From: Kordiimonas marina
GTDB taxonomy: Bacteria > Pseudomonadota > Alphaproteobacteria > Sphingomonadales > Kordiimonadaceae
Assembly (NCBI RefSeq): GCF_023006325.1
Contig: NZ_JAINDF010000003.1
Location: 310,001-374,000, forward strand
DNA: 64,000 nt
Direction of reading: 5' to 3'
The notes under the pieces were generated by a model, which searched no databases, was not told where the DNA came from, and saw only the letters and a list, made by a program, of their open reading frames with translations. A program made the translations under genes and the position numbers. How positions within the stretch are numbered: position 1 is the first letter of the stretch; each line of letters starts with the position of its first letter. Below are positions 53,542 to 64,000 of this stretch, piece after piece.

Positions 53542-55547
53542 CGCACCGCATCCGCAAGCTCCTGATCGCCAACCGCGGTGAAATCGCCTGCCGGGTGATG
53601 GCCACCTGTGAACGGCTGGGCATCAAGACGGTCGCAGTCTATTCGGACGCGGACCGGGACGCCCTCCATGTCGCCATGGCGGATGAAGCCGTGCATATCG
53701 GCCCGGCTCCCGCACGTGAAAGCTATCTGGTCGCTGAGAAAATCATCGACGCCTGTAAGCGCACCGGCGCCGACGCCGTGCACCCGGGCTATGGTTTCCT
53801 GTCCGAAAACCCGGCGTTTGCCGAGGCCTGCCAGAAAGCCGGTATCATTTTCGTCGGTCCGTCGGCCCAGTCGATGCGGGCGATGGCGCTGAAGGGTGCC
53901 GCTAAGGCACTGATGGAAGACGCCGGCGTGCCGGTCGTGCCCGGTTATCACGGTGACGACCAGTCGCTGGAAACGCTAGTGGCCGAAGCCGAACTGATCG
54001 GTTTCCCCGTTCTGATCAAGGCGGTCGCGGGCGGCGGCGGCAAAGGCATGCGCAAGGTCTATAGCCTTGAGGAACTGCCCTCTGCCATCGAAGGCGCGCG
54101 GCGCGAAGGCGAAAACAGCTTCGGTGACGGCACGCTGCTCATCGAAAAGTTGATTGAGAAACCGCGCCACATCGAAATGCAGGTGTTCGGGGACGTGAAC
54201 GGTACCGCGGTTCACCTGTTCGAGCGTGACTGTTCGCTCCAGCGCCGCCACCAGAAGGTGATTGAGGAAGCCCCCGCCCCCGGCATGAGCGCGGAAATGC
54301 GCCGGGCCATGGGCGACGCTGCGGTCAAGGCCGCCGAAGCCATTGGGTATGTGGGTGCAGGCACAGTCGAATTCATCGTCGATGTCGCGAACGGGATCGA
54401 CGGTGCACCCTTCTATTTCATGGAAATGAACACCCGCCTGCAGGTGGAACACCCGGTAACCGAAGCCATCACCGGTCAGGACCTGGTCGAATGGCAAATC
54501 ATGGTCGCCGAAGGCAAGGACCTGCCGCTCGCGCAGGATGAAATCGAGATGATGGCGGACGGCCATGCGGTTGAGGTTCGCCTCTATGCCGAAGACCCGT
54601 ACGGCGGTTTCCTGCCCGCGACCGGCAAGATCGGCCTGTTTGACCCGTTTGCGAATGTCGGAGCGGGTCAGCGGATCGACGCGGGCGTGCGCGCGGGCGA
54701 CGCGGTCAGCATCCATTATGACCCGATGATCGCCAAGCTTATCGCCTGGGGCGAGGATCGCGAAAGCGCCATCAATGCGCTCATTGATCTCGTTGAAAAC
54801 ACGCCGGTTTCCGGCCTGACCACCAACCGCGATTTCCTGATAAGTGCCTTGAAGGACAAGGATTTCCGTGCGGGCGATGTGCACACGGGCTTTATCGAAG
54901 CCCACAAGAATACGCTTCTCACGAAACCGGCAGTTTCGGCACATGACTATGCGCTGGCGTCCGCCGCGATCCTTGCGGCCCGGCATACCCGTATCGAAGG
55001 CACCGACCCGTGGGCGATGGCCGACAATTTCCGCCTGAACCTCGCCCACAGCGAAAAACTGTGGTTCGAAAATGAAGATGGGGAAGTCATCACTGCAACT
55101 GTCGCGGCGTGCAACAGCACGGTCACCATTACTGTTGCAGATGCAACAGTGGACGCCCGGATCATCGATTTTGATGGAGATACGCTGACGCTCGAGGTCG
55201 ATGGCCTCCGCAGTCGCCTATTTGCCGAGGTGGACGAGGCAAAAGTCACGCTGGTGACGCCCGAGCGCACGATGGTGATCAAACGCCATGCACGCGATGG
55301 CGGGCTCGACGACGAGGTCGAAGGCCCCGGCACCATCACCGCGCCCATGCCCGGCAAAATCCTCGATGTGAAAGTGACGGACGGTGAGACGGTCGAGAAA
55401 GGCCAGCCGCTCCTGATCATGGAAGCCATGAAGATGGAACAGACCATCACTGCCCCGAAGGCCGGAACGGTCTCCGGCCTTGCGCTCACGCCCGGCCAAC
55501 AGGTCACCGGCGGCGCCGTACTGCTGACCATTCAGGACAAAGAATAA
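53538..55547 (+). CDS. liuD: Methylcrotonyl-CoA carboxylase, biotin-containing (alpha) subunit
   Basis: The alpha subunit carries biotin carboxylase and the biotin carrier domain. The 669-residue protein has an ATP-grasp carboxylase part (about 1-450): IRKLLIANRGEIACRVMATC, GYGFLSENPAFAEAC, the Gly-rich loop KAVAGGGGKGMRKV, ERDCSLQRRHQKVIEEAPAP and MEMNTRLQVEHPVTE. The C-terminal BCCP has biotinylated Lys632 in MEAMKMEQTI. Linkage to ivd and liuC points to MCC; geranyl-CoA or propionyl-CoA carboxylase cannot be excluded by sequence alone. ATGA overlap with liuC, 31 bp before ivd. Confidence 0.93.
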   Translation: MTHRIRKLLIANRGEIACRVMATCERLGIKTVAVYSDADRDALHVAMADEAVHIGPAPARESYLVAEKIIDACKRTGADAVHPGYGFLSENPAFAEACQKAGIIFVGPSAQSMRAMALKGAAKALMEDAGVPVVPGYHGDDQSLETLVAEAELIGFPVLIKAVAGGGGKGMRKVYSLEELPSAIEGARREGENSFGDGTLLIEKLIEKPRHIEMQVFGDVNGTAVHLFERDCSLQRRHQKVIEEAPAPGMSAEMRRAMGDAAVKAAEAIGYVGAGTVEFIVDVANGIDGAPFYFMEMNTRLQVEHPVTEAITGQDLVEWQIMVAEGKDLPLAQDEIEMMADGHAVEVRLYAEDPYGGFLPATGKIGLFDPFANVGAGQRIDAGVRAGDAVSIHYDPMIAKLIAWGEDRESAINALIDLVENTPVSGLTTNRDFLISALKDKDFRAGDVHTGFIEAHKNTLLTKPAVSAHDYALASAAILAARHTRIEGTDPWAMADNFRLNLAHSEKLWFENEDGEVITATVAACNSTVTITVADATVDARIIDFDGDTLTLEVDGLRSRLFAEVDEAKVTLVTPERTMVIKRHARDGGLDDEVEGPGTITAPMPGKILDVKVTDGETVEKGQPLLIMEAMKMEQTITAPKAGTVSGLALTPGQQVTGGAVLLTIQDKE

Positions 55548-55578
55548 TTATATAACAATTGGTTGAGGGACCCCTACC

Positions 55579-56745
55579 ATGTTTGAGTTTTCGCACCTTA
55601 CATTCGACCACGGCGAAGAGATCGCCATGCTGCGCGAAACCATCGCCCGCTTCGCCGCGGATGAGATCGCCCCGCGCGCCCAGCAAATTGACGCCGATAA
55701 CGCCTTCCCGGTGGACCTGTGGCGGAAGCTGGGGGAACTCGGCCTTCTGGGCATGACCGCGCCGGAGGAATTTGGCGGCGCCAACATGGGCTACCTCGCG
55801 CACGTGATCGCGATGGAGGAAATCAGCCGGGCGTCCGCCGCCGTTGGCCTCAGCTACGGCGCGCATTCGAACCTGTGCATCAACCAGATCAACAGGAATG
55901 CCAACGCCGAACAGAAAGCCAAATACCTGCCGAAACTGATTTCGGGCGAATATGTCGGCGCGCTGGCGATGTCCGAACCGGGGGCCGGGTCGGACGTGGT
56001 GTCCATGCGCCTGAAGGCCGACCGCAAGAACGACGGCTTTGTGCTGAACGGCAACAAAATGTGGATCACCAACGGGCCGGACGCCGATGTGCTGCTGGTT
56101 TACGCCAAAACCGACATGGAGGCGGGCCCGCGCGGCATTTCGGCCTTCCTGATCGAGAAAGGCATGCAGGGCTTCACCACCGCGCAGAAGCTGGACAAGC
56201 TGGGCATGCGCGGCTCCAACACCTGCGAACTGGTGTTCGAGGACTGCTTCGTGCCGTATGAAAACCTCGTCGGCAACGAAGGCGACGGCGTCAAAATCCT
56301 GATGTCCGGCCTCGATTACGAACGCCTGGTGCTGTCGGGCGGCCCGCTCGGCATCATGCGGGCCTGCCTCGATGTGGTGATCCCTTACGTGCATGACCGC
56401 AAACAGTTCGGCCAGCCGATCGGCACCTTCCAGCTGATGCAGGGCAAGCTGGCTGACATGTACGCCACCTGGGGTGCCACTCGCGCTTATGTCTACGCGG
56501 TCGCCCAAGCGGCCGACCGGGGCGAAACCACGCGGAAGGATGCCGCAGGCTGTATCCTCTATTCGGCCGAGAAAGCCACCTGGATGGCGGGGGAAGCGAT
56601 CCAGGCCCTCGGCGGCAACGGCTATATCAACGAATATGACACCGGCCGCCTGTGGCGAGACGCCAAGCTTTATGAAATCGGCGCCGGCACCTCGGAAATC
56701 CGCCGGATGCTGATCGGCCGCGAGCTGTTCAACGAAACCCGTTAA
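55579..56745 (+). CDS. liuA: Isovaleryl-CoA dehydrogenase
   Basis: A 388-residue FAD acyl-CoA dehydrogenase that oxidises isovaleryl-CoA to 3-methylcrotonyl-CoA. The catalytic Glu is at the IVD-specific position, Glu248 in [14 protein letters not shown], while the position used by medium-chain enzymes near the C-terminus is Ala/Gly in [12 protein letters not shown], which makes the assignment firm. [18 protein letters not shown] and [20 protein letters not shown] are the FAD and substrate segments. Last gene of liuB-liuC-liuD-liuA; no HMG-CoA lyase (liuE) follows. Confidence 0.95.
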   Translation: MFEFSHLTFDHGEEIAMLRETIARFAADEIAPRAQQIDADNAFPVDLWRKLGELGLLGMTAPEEFGGANMGYLAHVIAMEEISRASAAVGLSYGAHSNLCINQINRNANAEQKAKYLPKLISGEYVGALAMSEPGAGSDVVSMRLKADRKNDGFVLNGNKMWITNGPDADVLLVYAKTDMEAGPRGISAFLIEKGMQGFTTAQKLDKLGMRGSNTCELVFEDCFVPYENLVGNEGDGVKILMSGLDYERLVLSGGPLGIMRACLDVVIPYVHDRKQFGQPIGTFQLMQGKLADMYATWGATRAYVYAVAQAADRGETTRKDAAGCILYSAEKATWMAGEAIQALGGNGYINEYDTGRLWRDAKLYEIGAGTSEIRRMLIGRELFNETR

Positions 56746-56766
56746 GCGCACCCCGTTCCAAAAACA

Positions 56767-56805
56767 AAAACGCGGCGCCCATGGCGTCGCGTTTTCTTTT
56801 CCGGC
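56767..56805 (+). terminator. Terminator of the leucine operon
   Basis: AAACGCGGCGCC / GGCGTCGCGTTT (about 56768-56794) form a stem with one mismatch around CAT and run into TTTCTTTT. Twenty-two bases past liuA. Confidence 0.8.
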
Positions 56806-56835
56806 CTTGTCCGCCCGAAGTCGTCCCTGTGGGGA

Positions 56836-57117
56836 TTAAAAATTGACACCCCCGCGCCAGGCGTTTTTGCTTTTGCACCCACGGCAGACCCGTTCCCCGG
56901 ACCACTGGCTTTCAAAGCTTGTCTGGCATACCAGGCATGCCCGCAGCTTGGGAACATCCCAACCGTTCCGGGCCTGGATACCACCCCCGGCATTTTTAAG
57001 CGCGGCCGCACGTCCCCGGCCCGGACTGATGGCCAGGACCCTGGTGACGGGGCCACCACTCCCCTGCTGGGCCTGACGGGCCTCGGCAGAAGAATATCCG
57101 GGATCAGACACAGACAT
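56836..57117 (-). CDS. Small zinc-ribbon protein
   Basis: A 93-residue protein with a C-terminal four-cysteine ribbon: LRACLVCQTSFESQWSGERV then CRGCKSKNAW, i.e. CxxC-x14-CxxC with aromatic residues between, as in many small alphaproteobacterial DNA-binding or scaffold zinc ribbons. The N-terminal part is Gly/Ser/Ala-rich. Its frame is open further up, inside the Cys-repeat gene. I use the ATG at 57117, which overlaps the end of that gene by 14 bp; 57141 is an alternative. The overlap and equal strand imply one transcript with the repeat protein. It is convergent with the leucine operon. Confidence 0.6.
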   Translation of the reverse strand: MSVSDPGYSSAEARQAQQGSGGPVTRVLAISPGRGRAAALKNAGGGIQARNGWDVPKLRACLVCQTSFESQWSGERVCRGCKSKNAWRGGVNF

Positions 57118-57985
57118 CCCCACGGCGGCGATAGGGAGCATTACAGGTCCAGTCGTTACCTTCGCGCTGGAGATGCCCGTTTTCAGGCACGACCAGGGCG
57201 ATGCACGCCCCCTGCTTGGATTGATAACCACGGTCGCATTGCCAACCGGGGCCATAGCTCTCATCGACGAAGAAAGCATTGGCCGGAACCTTGATGGCAA
57301 CACACGCCGCCCCGTCTTCACGGAAGCCACGGTCGCAAGCCCAACCAGACCCGTAGGGCGAATCTGTCAGATAGCCATTTTCAGGCACCTTGATCGCAAG
57401 GCAGGTATCCCCTTCTTCCTTGAAGCCGCGCTCACATTTCCAGCCCTGACCATAGGAAGTATTGGTGAGATATCCGTTTGCCGGCACTTTGATCGCCACA
57501 CAGGCGTCCTTCGTTGCCCGATAGCCACGGTCACAGTCCCAACCGCCGCCACCTGGCTTGTCGGTAAGAAAGCCATGCTCCGGCACTATAATCTTGACGC
57601 AATCATCGCTTTTTTCAACGAAGCCGTGACCACAATCCCATCCGCGGCCATAACTGCTGTCGGACAAATGGCCATTTTGGGGAACCTGGATGGCGCGACA
57701 GACGCCATTGTCCTCGCGGAAGCCAAATTGACATTCCCATCCGCGGCCATAGCCGGTCGAATGGGCATAGGCATTGACCGGCACGACAACAGCCGTGCAC
57801 GTGCCACCGGTTTTGGTAAAGCCCTTGTCGCATTCCCAGCCAGTGCTATAGGTCCTTGCATGGGCATTGGCGGGGATGGGTTCGGGGGGGTCCGACGCCA
57901 TCACCGTAACAGCGCCATAAAGAGCAAAGGCTGCAAAAGTAATAAGGTATAGGGCTACACGCGGCAGCCTGAAAGTTAAGGGCAT
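57104..57985 (-). CDS. Exported protein of 33-residue cysteine-pair tandem repeats
   Basis: A 293-residue exported protein. After a signal peptide (about 1-30, ending VTVMA), seven tandem 33-residue units (the last 31) and a truncated eighth fill residues 49-293. Each unit reads GWxC-x10-C with the consensus GW.CDRGF......CVAIKVP.NGYL....YG, so all eight carry one Cys pair, probably an intra-unit disulfide in the periplasm or outside the cell. I recognise no named family; the fold may be a small beta hairpin repeat, perhaps carbohydrate- or wall-binding. The frame runs 15 codons above the ATG at 57985. An AT-rich 426-bp upstream region probably holds its promoter. The zinc-ribbon gene overlaps its end. 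Confidence 0.75.
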   Translation of the reverse strand: MPLTFRLPRVALYLITFAAFALYGAVTVMASDPPEPIPANAHARTYSTGWECDKGFTKTGGTCTAVVVPVNAYAHSTGYGRGWECQFGFREDNGVCRAIQVPQNGHLSDSSYGRGWDCGHGFVEKSDDCVKIIVPEHGFLTDKPGGGGWDCDRGYRATKDACVAIKVPANGYLTNTSYGQGWKCERGFKEEGDTCLAIKVPENGYLTDSPYGSGWACDRGFREDGAACVAIKVPANAFFVDESYGPGWQCDRGYQSKQGACIALVVPENGHLQREGNDWTCNAPYRRRGDVCV

Positions 57986-58411
57986 CAGGTTTCCTTTAAG
58001 TGAAAGCAAAGCCACCCCACCAAGAAACACGCCCTCCGGCGGACCGCCAGACCAGAGCTATGTATTGACCCAAATGATGGAGAAGGATCGATAAATAAAA
58101 TGGTGTGCCACCTCTTCCTTGGCGACAGACCTGCAACGCCTTATTTTTCAGGGCATTGCGAAACATTAAAAAGTAAAATCAAGCTTTATTATGCTTAATT
58201 ATCAGCATTTTGTACAATATATTATGTGTAGTTTAAATATTAGCGAATTACCGCCTTGTTTTTACTGAATATATTTAAAAACAAAACACAGAAGAAAATG
58301 AAGCTCTGCCCCATATATATTTTTACAAAACAGAAAAAGTGCAGAATCGCCCCAGCACGATGATGCCGGGAAACAAGTGAAGATGCAGTAGAGCCCTGGG
58401 GAAAGGCCACC
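57986..58411. other. AT-rich intergenic region, no gene seen
   Basis: The 426 bp between the repeat-protein start and the PAS gene stop are AT-rich at 58130-58330, unlike the GC-rich surroundings. No ORF with a ribosome site is visible. The region must hold the promoter of the repeat-protein gene (minus strand); several A/T hexamers could serve but none stands out. Confidence 0.5.
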
Positions 58412-58957
58412 TCAAAGGGCGACCGGCGCCCACTCGAGAGACGTATTGTTGGAGACAATCCCATTAAGCGCACTCTCCCTGACGTCTCCATCCACCAGTT
58501 CACCGATCGCCACCGCCTGAACCACCCGGTCCTTCGAGTTGGCCACGGGCAGCACCAGCACGTCATACTTTTCAACACCATCCCGCTTGAGGCTGATCAT
58601 AAGCCCCTGCTTTTTCTTCAGGGTTGGCATTGCCGTCATCAGCAGTTGGAAAGTATCGAAGGAAAAGGCCTGCATCAGCGACACGCCGAGCGGATCAAGA
58701 TAGAAAAACGGCAAGCTTTCGCTGCCGCTGTAGATGATTTGCGGGCTCACCTGCGAAACATCGAGCATGACGATCTTGTGAGAGACCGGGAGCAACTTGA
58801 TAAAGCTCAGCTCCTCACGGCTTGGCACCCTTTTGCTCCGGCACCCATCCCATATAGCGGCAAGCTGTTGGAAATTAACATCCTCATGGGCGGTAAAATT
58901 GGACAGGCTCCATGTCATAAATATCGGTTCCCGAACCGCAAATGGCATATCCGGCAC
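58412..58957 (-). CDS. PAS_5-type PAS domain protein
   Basis: A 181-residue protein of the small PAS family that is abundant in Alphaproteobacteria (PAS_5, DUF1512-like sizes). Hallmarks are LAAIWDGCRSKRVPSREELS (W..CR..RVPSR), then VMLDVSQVSPQIIYSGSES and a hydrophobic core ending DGVEKYDVLVLPV. Such proteins are single PAS domains without an output module, perhaps sensing redox or ligands and binding a partner. Both the ATG at 58957 and an internal ATG at 58918 are possible starts. It is monocistronic, between AT-rich intergenic stretches. Confidence 0.75.
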   Translation of the reverse strand: MPDMPFAVREPIFMTWSLSNFTAHEDVNFQQLAAIWDGCRSKRVPSREELSFIKLLPVSHKIVMLDVSQVSPQIIYSGSESLPFFYLDPLGVSLMQAFSFDTFQLLMTAMPTLKKKQGLMISLKRDGVEKYDVLVLPVANSKDRVVQAVAIGELVDGDVRESALNGIVSNNTSLEWAPVAL

Positions 58958-60806
<1,849 letters not shown>

Positions 60807-60809
60807 CCC

Positions 60810-61823
60810 ATGCCGCAAATGTCCATGATTGAAGCCATCCGCAGCGCGATGGATGTGAAAATGGGCCTGGATGACGATGTTGTCGTCTATGGCGAGGATG
60901 TCGGCTATTTCGGTGGCGTTTTCCGCTGCACCGCCGGCCTCCAGAAGAAATACGGCACCAACCGTGTGTTCGACAGCCCGATCAACGAATGCGGCATCGT
61001 CGGCACGGCGGTCGGCATGGCCGCCTACGGCCTGCGCCCGTGTGTCGAAATCCAGTTCGCCGACTATATCTATCCGGCCTATGACCAGATCGTGTCGGAA
61101 GCCGCGCGTATCCGCTACCGCTCGAACAAGGATTTCACCTGCCCGATCACCATCCGCACGCCCTGCGGCGGCGGTATCTTCGGTGGCCAGACCCACAGCC
61201 AGAGCCCAGAATCGCTGTTCACCCACGTCTCCGGCATCAAGACGGTCATCCCGTCGAACCCGTATGACGCCAAGGGCCTGTTGATTTCCGCGATCGAGGA
61301 TGACGACCCGGTTATCTTCTTCGAGCCCAAGCGCCTTTATAACGGTCCCTTCGACGGCCACCATGACCGCCCGGCGACCAACTGGTCCAAGCATCCGCTC
61401 GGCGATGTGCCTGAAGGCCACTATACCGTGCCAATCGGCAAGGCCTCGGTCTTCTCCGAGGGCAATGACGTGACCATCGTCACCTACGGCACCATGGTCT
61501 ATGTCGCCGAAGCCGCGAAGAAAGAGACCGGCATCGATGCCGAGATCATCGACCTGCGCACGCTGTCGCCCCTCGATGTCGACACGATCGTCGCGTCGGT
61601 GGAGAAGACCGGCCGCTGCATGGTCCTGCATGAAGCCACCCAGACCTCGGGCTTCGGTGCCGAGCTGGCCGCGCAGGTGCAGGAACGCTGCTTCTATCAC
61701 CTGGAGGCGCCAGTCGTGCGCGTCGCCGGGTGGGACACGCCCTACCCGCACGCGCAGGAATGGGACTATTTCCCTGGTCCGGCCCGTGTTGGCCGTGAAC
61801 TCACAGCCATGATGGAGGCTTGA
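60810..61823 (+). CDS. bkdA2: Branched-chain 2-oxoacid dehydrogenase E1 component, beta subunit
   Basis: The beta subunit forms the alpha2-beta2 E1 tetramer and reductively acylates lipoyl-E2. The 337-residue protein shows AIRSAMDVKMGLDDDVVVYG, GEDVGYFGGVFRCTAGLQKK, VEIQFADYIYPAYDQIVSEA and CPITIRTPCGGGIFGGQTHS, all typical of BCKDH rather than PDH beta subunits. The C-terminal transketolase-C fold carries EIIDLRTLSPLDVDTIVASV. It starts four bases after the bkdA1 stop and ends two bases before bkdB, so the operon is tightly coupled. Confidence 0.95.
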   Translation: MPQMSMIEAIRSAMDVKMGLDDDVVVYGEDVGYFGGVFRCTAGLQKKYGTNRVFDSPINECGIVGTAVGMAAYGLRPCVEIQFADYIYPAYDQIVSEAARIRYRSNKDFTCPITIRTPCGGGIFGGQTHSQSPESLFTHVSGIKTVIPSNPYDAKGLLISAIEDDDPVIFFEPKRLYNGPFDGHHDRPATNWSKHPLGDVPEGHYTVPIGKASVFSEGNDVTIVTYGTMVYVAEAAKKETGIDAEIIDLRTLSPLDVDTIVASVEKTGRCMVLHEATQTSGFGAELAAQVQERCFYHLEAPVVRVAGWDTPYPHAQEWDYFPGPARVGRELTAMMEA

Positions 61824-61824
61824 T

Positions 61825-63126
61825 ATGGGACTTCATAACATCAAGATGCCGGACGTTGGTGAAGGTATTACCGAAGCCGAAATCGTCGAATGGCATGTGA
61901 ATGTCGGCGATGTCGTCAAGGAAGACGACGTGCTCGCCGCTGTGATGACCGACAAGGCGACGGTGGAAATCCCCTCGCCGGTTGACGGCACGGTCAAGGC
62001 GATCATGGGTGAAGTTGGCGAAATGACCGCCATCGGCACGCCGATCATCACGCTTGAGGTCGAAGGCGAAGGCAACACGTCAGCTGAGGCGGAAGCCCCT
62101 GCCCCGGCGCCCGCCAAAGCGGAAGAGCCAAAGCCGGAGCCGAAGAAGGCTGAAGCCCCCAAACCCGCGCCGAAGAAGCCGGAGCCGACCCCGGCACCGG
62201 TCGTCAAACCGGCTGCTGCGAAGGCCCACACCGGTGCGCCGCGCCCTGAAGGTGAGAAGCCTGTGGCTTCGCCCGCCGTCCGCAAGCGCGCGATGGATGC
62301 GGGCGTGAAGCTCGAATATGTCCATGGTACCGGCCCCGCTGGCCGCATCACGCATGAGGACCTGGACGCTTACATTTCCGGCGAAAGCGCCCCGCGCGCG
62401 GCTGGCACCGGCCGGGTGGCCAACACCAGCGTCGAGGAAATCCGCGTGATCGGCCTTCGCCGCAAGATCGCCGAGCGCATGCAGGATGCCAAGCGCCGCA
62501 TCCCCCACATTACTTATGTGGAGGAAGTGGACGTGACCGAGCTTGAGGCTTTGCGCGAAAACATGAATGCCACCAAGCACGCCGACCAGCCGAAGCTGAC
62601 CATCCTGCCTTTCATCATGCTGGCCATGGTGCGGGCGCTGAAGCATTCGCCGAAGCTGAGCTCGCACTATGACGATGCGAACGACATGCTGTACCAGTAC
62701 GGCGCCGCGCACATCGGCATGGCGGCCCAGACGCCGGGCGGCCTGATGGTGCCGGTTGTCCGCCACGCTGAAGCGCGGGATATCTGGGGCATGGCCGAGG
62801 AAATCCACCGCCTGGCGCACGCAGCCCGCAACGGCAGCATCACGCGGGAGGAACTGACCGGTTCCACCATCACGCTGTCGAGCCTCGGCCGCATGGGCGG
62901 CATCGTCTCCACGCCGGTCATCAACAGCCCGGAAGTCGCCATCGTTGGCGTCAACAAGGTGGCTGTGCGCCCGGTCTGGCAGGAAGGTGCCTTCGTGCCC
63001 CGCAAGATCATGAACCTGTCGTCCTCCTTCGACCACCGTATCGTCGACGGTTGGGACGCGGCCGAGTTCATCCAGCGCATCAAGATGCTGATGGAACACC
63101 CGGCAACCCTGTTTATGGAGGAGTAG
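61825..63126 (+). CDS. bkdB: Branched-chain 2-oxoacid dehydrogenase E2 (dihydrolipoyl acyltransferase)
   Basis: E2 is the core of the complex and passes the acyl group to CoA. The 433-residue protein has one lipoyl domain (about 1-80, lipoylated Lys44 in VMTDKATVEIPSP), a Pro/Ala/Glu/Lys linker (about 88-150), a peripheral-subunit-binding domain (about 152-192, SPAVRKRAMDAGVKLEYVHG) and the catalytic domain (about 205-433) ending with SFDHRIVDGWDAAEF, where His and Asp are catalytic. A single lipoyl domain and the GLMVPVVRHAEARD segment fit BCKDH E2. It is followed by E3 after three bases. Confidence 0.96.
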   Translation: MGLHNIKMPDVGEGITEAEIVEWHVNVGDVVKEDDVLAAVMTDKATVEIPSPVDGTVKAIMGEVGEMTAIGTPIITLEVEGEGNTSAEAEAPAPAPAKAEEPKPEPKKAEAPKPAPKKPEPTPAPVVKPAAAKAHTGAPRPEGEKPVASPAVRKRAMDAGVKLEYVHGTGPAGRITHEDLDAYISGESAPRAAGTGRVANTSVEEIRVIGLRRKIAERMQDAKRRIPHITYVEEVDVTELEALRENMNATKHADQPKLTILPFIMLAMVRALKHSPKLSSHYDDANDMLYQYGAAHIGMAAQTPGGLMVPVVRHAEARDIWGMAEEIHRLAHAARNGSITREELTGSTITLSSLGRMGGIVSTPVINSPEVAIVGVNKVAVRPVWQEGAFVPRKIMNLSSSFDHRIVDGWDAAEFIQRIKMLMEHPATLFMEE

Positions 63127-63129
63127 TAG

Positions 63130-64000
63130 ATGAAAACGATCTCCTGCAAGCTGCTCGTGCTCGGCGCGGGGCCCGGCGGTTATATCGCCGCCATCCGCGC
63201 AGGCCAGCTCGGCCTCGATACCGTTGTCGTTGAAGGCAATGCGCCGGGCGGGACCTGCCTCAATGTCGGCTGTATCCCGTCGAAAGCGCTCATTCACGCC
63301 GCCGACGAGTTCGAGAAAGTCAGCCACTTCACCGGCGACAATGTCCTCGGTATTTCGGTTCAGAAGCCGACCATCGATTTTGGGAAAACCGTTGAGTGGA
63401 AAGACGGCATCGTCAAGCGCCTCACCGGCGGGATCGCGGGCCTCTTTAAAAAGAACAAGGTCCAGCATATCACCGGCTGGGGCACCATGATCGACGGCAA
63501 GACCTGCGAGGTCGAGACGGCTGACGGCAAGGTGACGGTTAAGGCCGAGAATGTCATTCTCGCCACAGGCTCTGTGCCGATCGAAATCCCGTCGCTGCCG
63601 TTTGGCGGCAATGTTATCAGCTCGACCGAAGCCCTGTCGCTCGATGCGGTGCCCGGCAAGCTGGTCGTCATCGGCGGCGGATATATCGGGCTCGAGCTCG
63701 GCATCGCTTACGCCAAGCTGGGCGCGGACGTCACCGTGGTCGAAGCGCTCGACCGCGTGCTCGCCCAATATGACAAGGAACTGACCAAGCCGGTCGTCGC
63801 ATCGCTCAAGAAGCATGGCATCACCGTGATGGCCAGCACCAAGGCGAAAACATTGGCGAAAGACGGCAAAGGCCTGGTGGTCGAAACCGCCGACGGCAAG
63901 GAAGAGACGCTGAAGGCGGATAATATCCTCGTCACCGTCGGCCGCCGCGCCAAGACCGAAGGCTGGGGCCTTGAAGGCCTCGACCTGACCATGAACGGCC
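63130..64000 (+). CDS. lpd: Dihydrolipoyl dehydrogenase E3 (partial, runs off window)
   Basis: From an ATG three bases after bkdB the frame stays open to the window edge (290 codons of an expected roughly 465). FAD Rossmann motif LGAGPGGYIAAIRAG, the redox disulfide GGTCLNVGCIPSK (Cys43, Cys48) and the second Rossmann VVIGGGYIGLELGIAYAKLG are complete; the C-terminal dimer domain with the His-Glu pair lies outside. E3 re-oxidises the dihydrolipoyl group with NAD+. Its place at the end of the bkd genes makes it an operon-specific E3 (LpdV-like), apart from any used by PDH or OGDH. Confidence 0.95.
   Translation, partial: MKTISCKLLVLGAGPGGYIAAIRAGQLGLDTVVVEGNAPGGTCLNVGCIPSKALIHAADEFEKVSHFTGDNVLGISVQKPTIDFGKTVEWKDGIVKRLTGGIAGLFKKNKVQHITGWGTMIDGKTCEVETADGKVTVKAENVILATGSVPIEIPSLPFGGNVISSTEALSLDAVPGKLVVIGGGYIGLELGIAYAKLGADVTVVEALDRVLAQYDKELTKPVVASLKKHGITVMASTKAKTLAKDGKGLVVETADGKEETLKADNILVTVGRRAKTEGWGLEGLDLTMNG

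Overview
This 64 kb window reads as chromosomal DNA of a GC-rich alphaproteobacterium, in a region dominated by core genes. The evidence is the flagellar block flgB-flgC-fliE-fliQ-fliR-flhB running into the CckA hybrid kinase, a Ppx/GppA-RlmE-GuaB-RsmB cluster, psd-pssA, eukaryotic-type NADP isocitrate dehydrogenase, PAS_5-type regulators, an alphaproteobacterial SOS box (GTTC-N7-GTTC) and TonB receptors typical of marine lineages. A relative of Kordiimonadales or Rhodospirillales is plausible, but this is inference from gene content and order, not from a marker phylogeny.

Layout. 1-5.8 kb: tail of an M28 peptidase, a TPR protein, then a minus-strand cluster gppA-rlmE-guaB-rsmB. 5.87-6.2 kb: a self-contained SOS-box/promoter/mini-ORF/terminator unit encoding a 59-residue membrane peptide. 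6.6-14.8 kb: SPOR lipoprotein, PadR regulator, psd-pssA, a LysM protein, a LOG-family hydrolase, icd and a cyclic-nucleotide-gated-type potassium channel. 14.8-21.4 kb: alaS, recA, cckA. 21.5-26.5 kb: flagellar export and rod genes in two divergent operons, one starting with a free-standing FlhB-like domain protein. 26.5-30.5 kb: a tight four-gene operon (GCS2-type ligase, AstE/AspA-type deacylase, VOC protein, SMP-30-like lactonase). 30.6-35.7 kb: prfC, an RhlA/PhaG-like hydrolase behind a TTAA-rich promoter with a CtrA-type box, a SemiSWEET transporter, and a pair of unusual genes (degenerate Nudix protein, membrane-anchored transglutaminase-like protein).

35.8-43.8 kb: a DPP-IV-type peptidase, then a TetR regulator divergent from a TonB receptor, acyl-CoA ligase and hydrolase, with repeated TTCAA/TTGAA operators between them. 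44-50 kb: threonine ammonia-lyase, a small DUF protein and an RND efflux pump. 50.1-64 kb: two operons that together make most of a branched-chain amino acid catabolic route. A LysR regulator sits divergent to mccB-liuC-mccA-ivd. About 2.8 kb further on comes the full branched-chain 2-oxoacid dehydrogenase set (E1 alpha, E1 beta, E2, and E3 running off the window). Between them are a zinc-ribbon protein, a secreted protein made of 33-residue cysteine-pair repeats, and a PAS_5 protein.

The least explained parts are the SOS-linked mini-protein, the Nudix/transglutaminase-like pair, the cysteine-repeat protein, and the GCS2/deacylase operon. I found no tRNA, rRNA, CRISPR array, insertion sequence or prophage.
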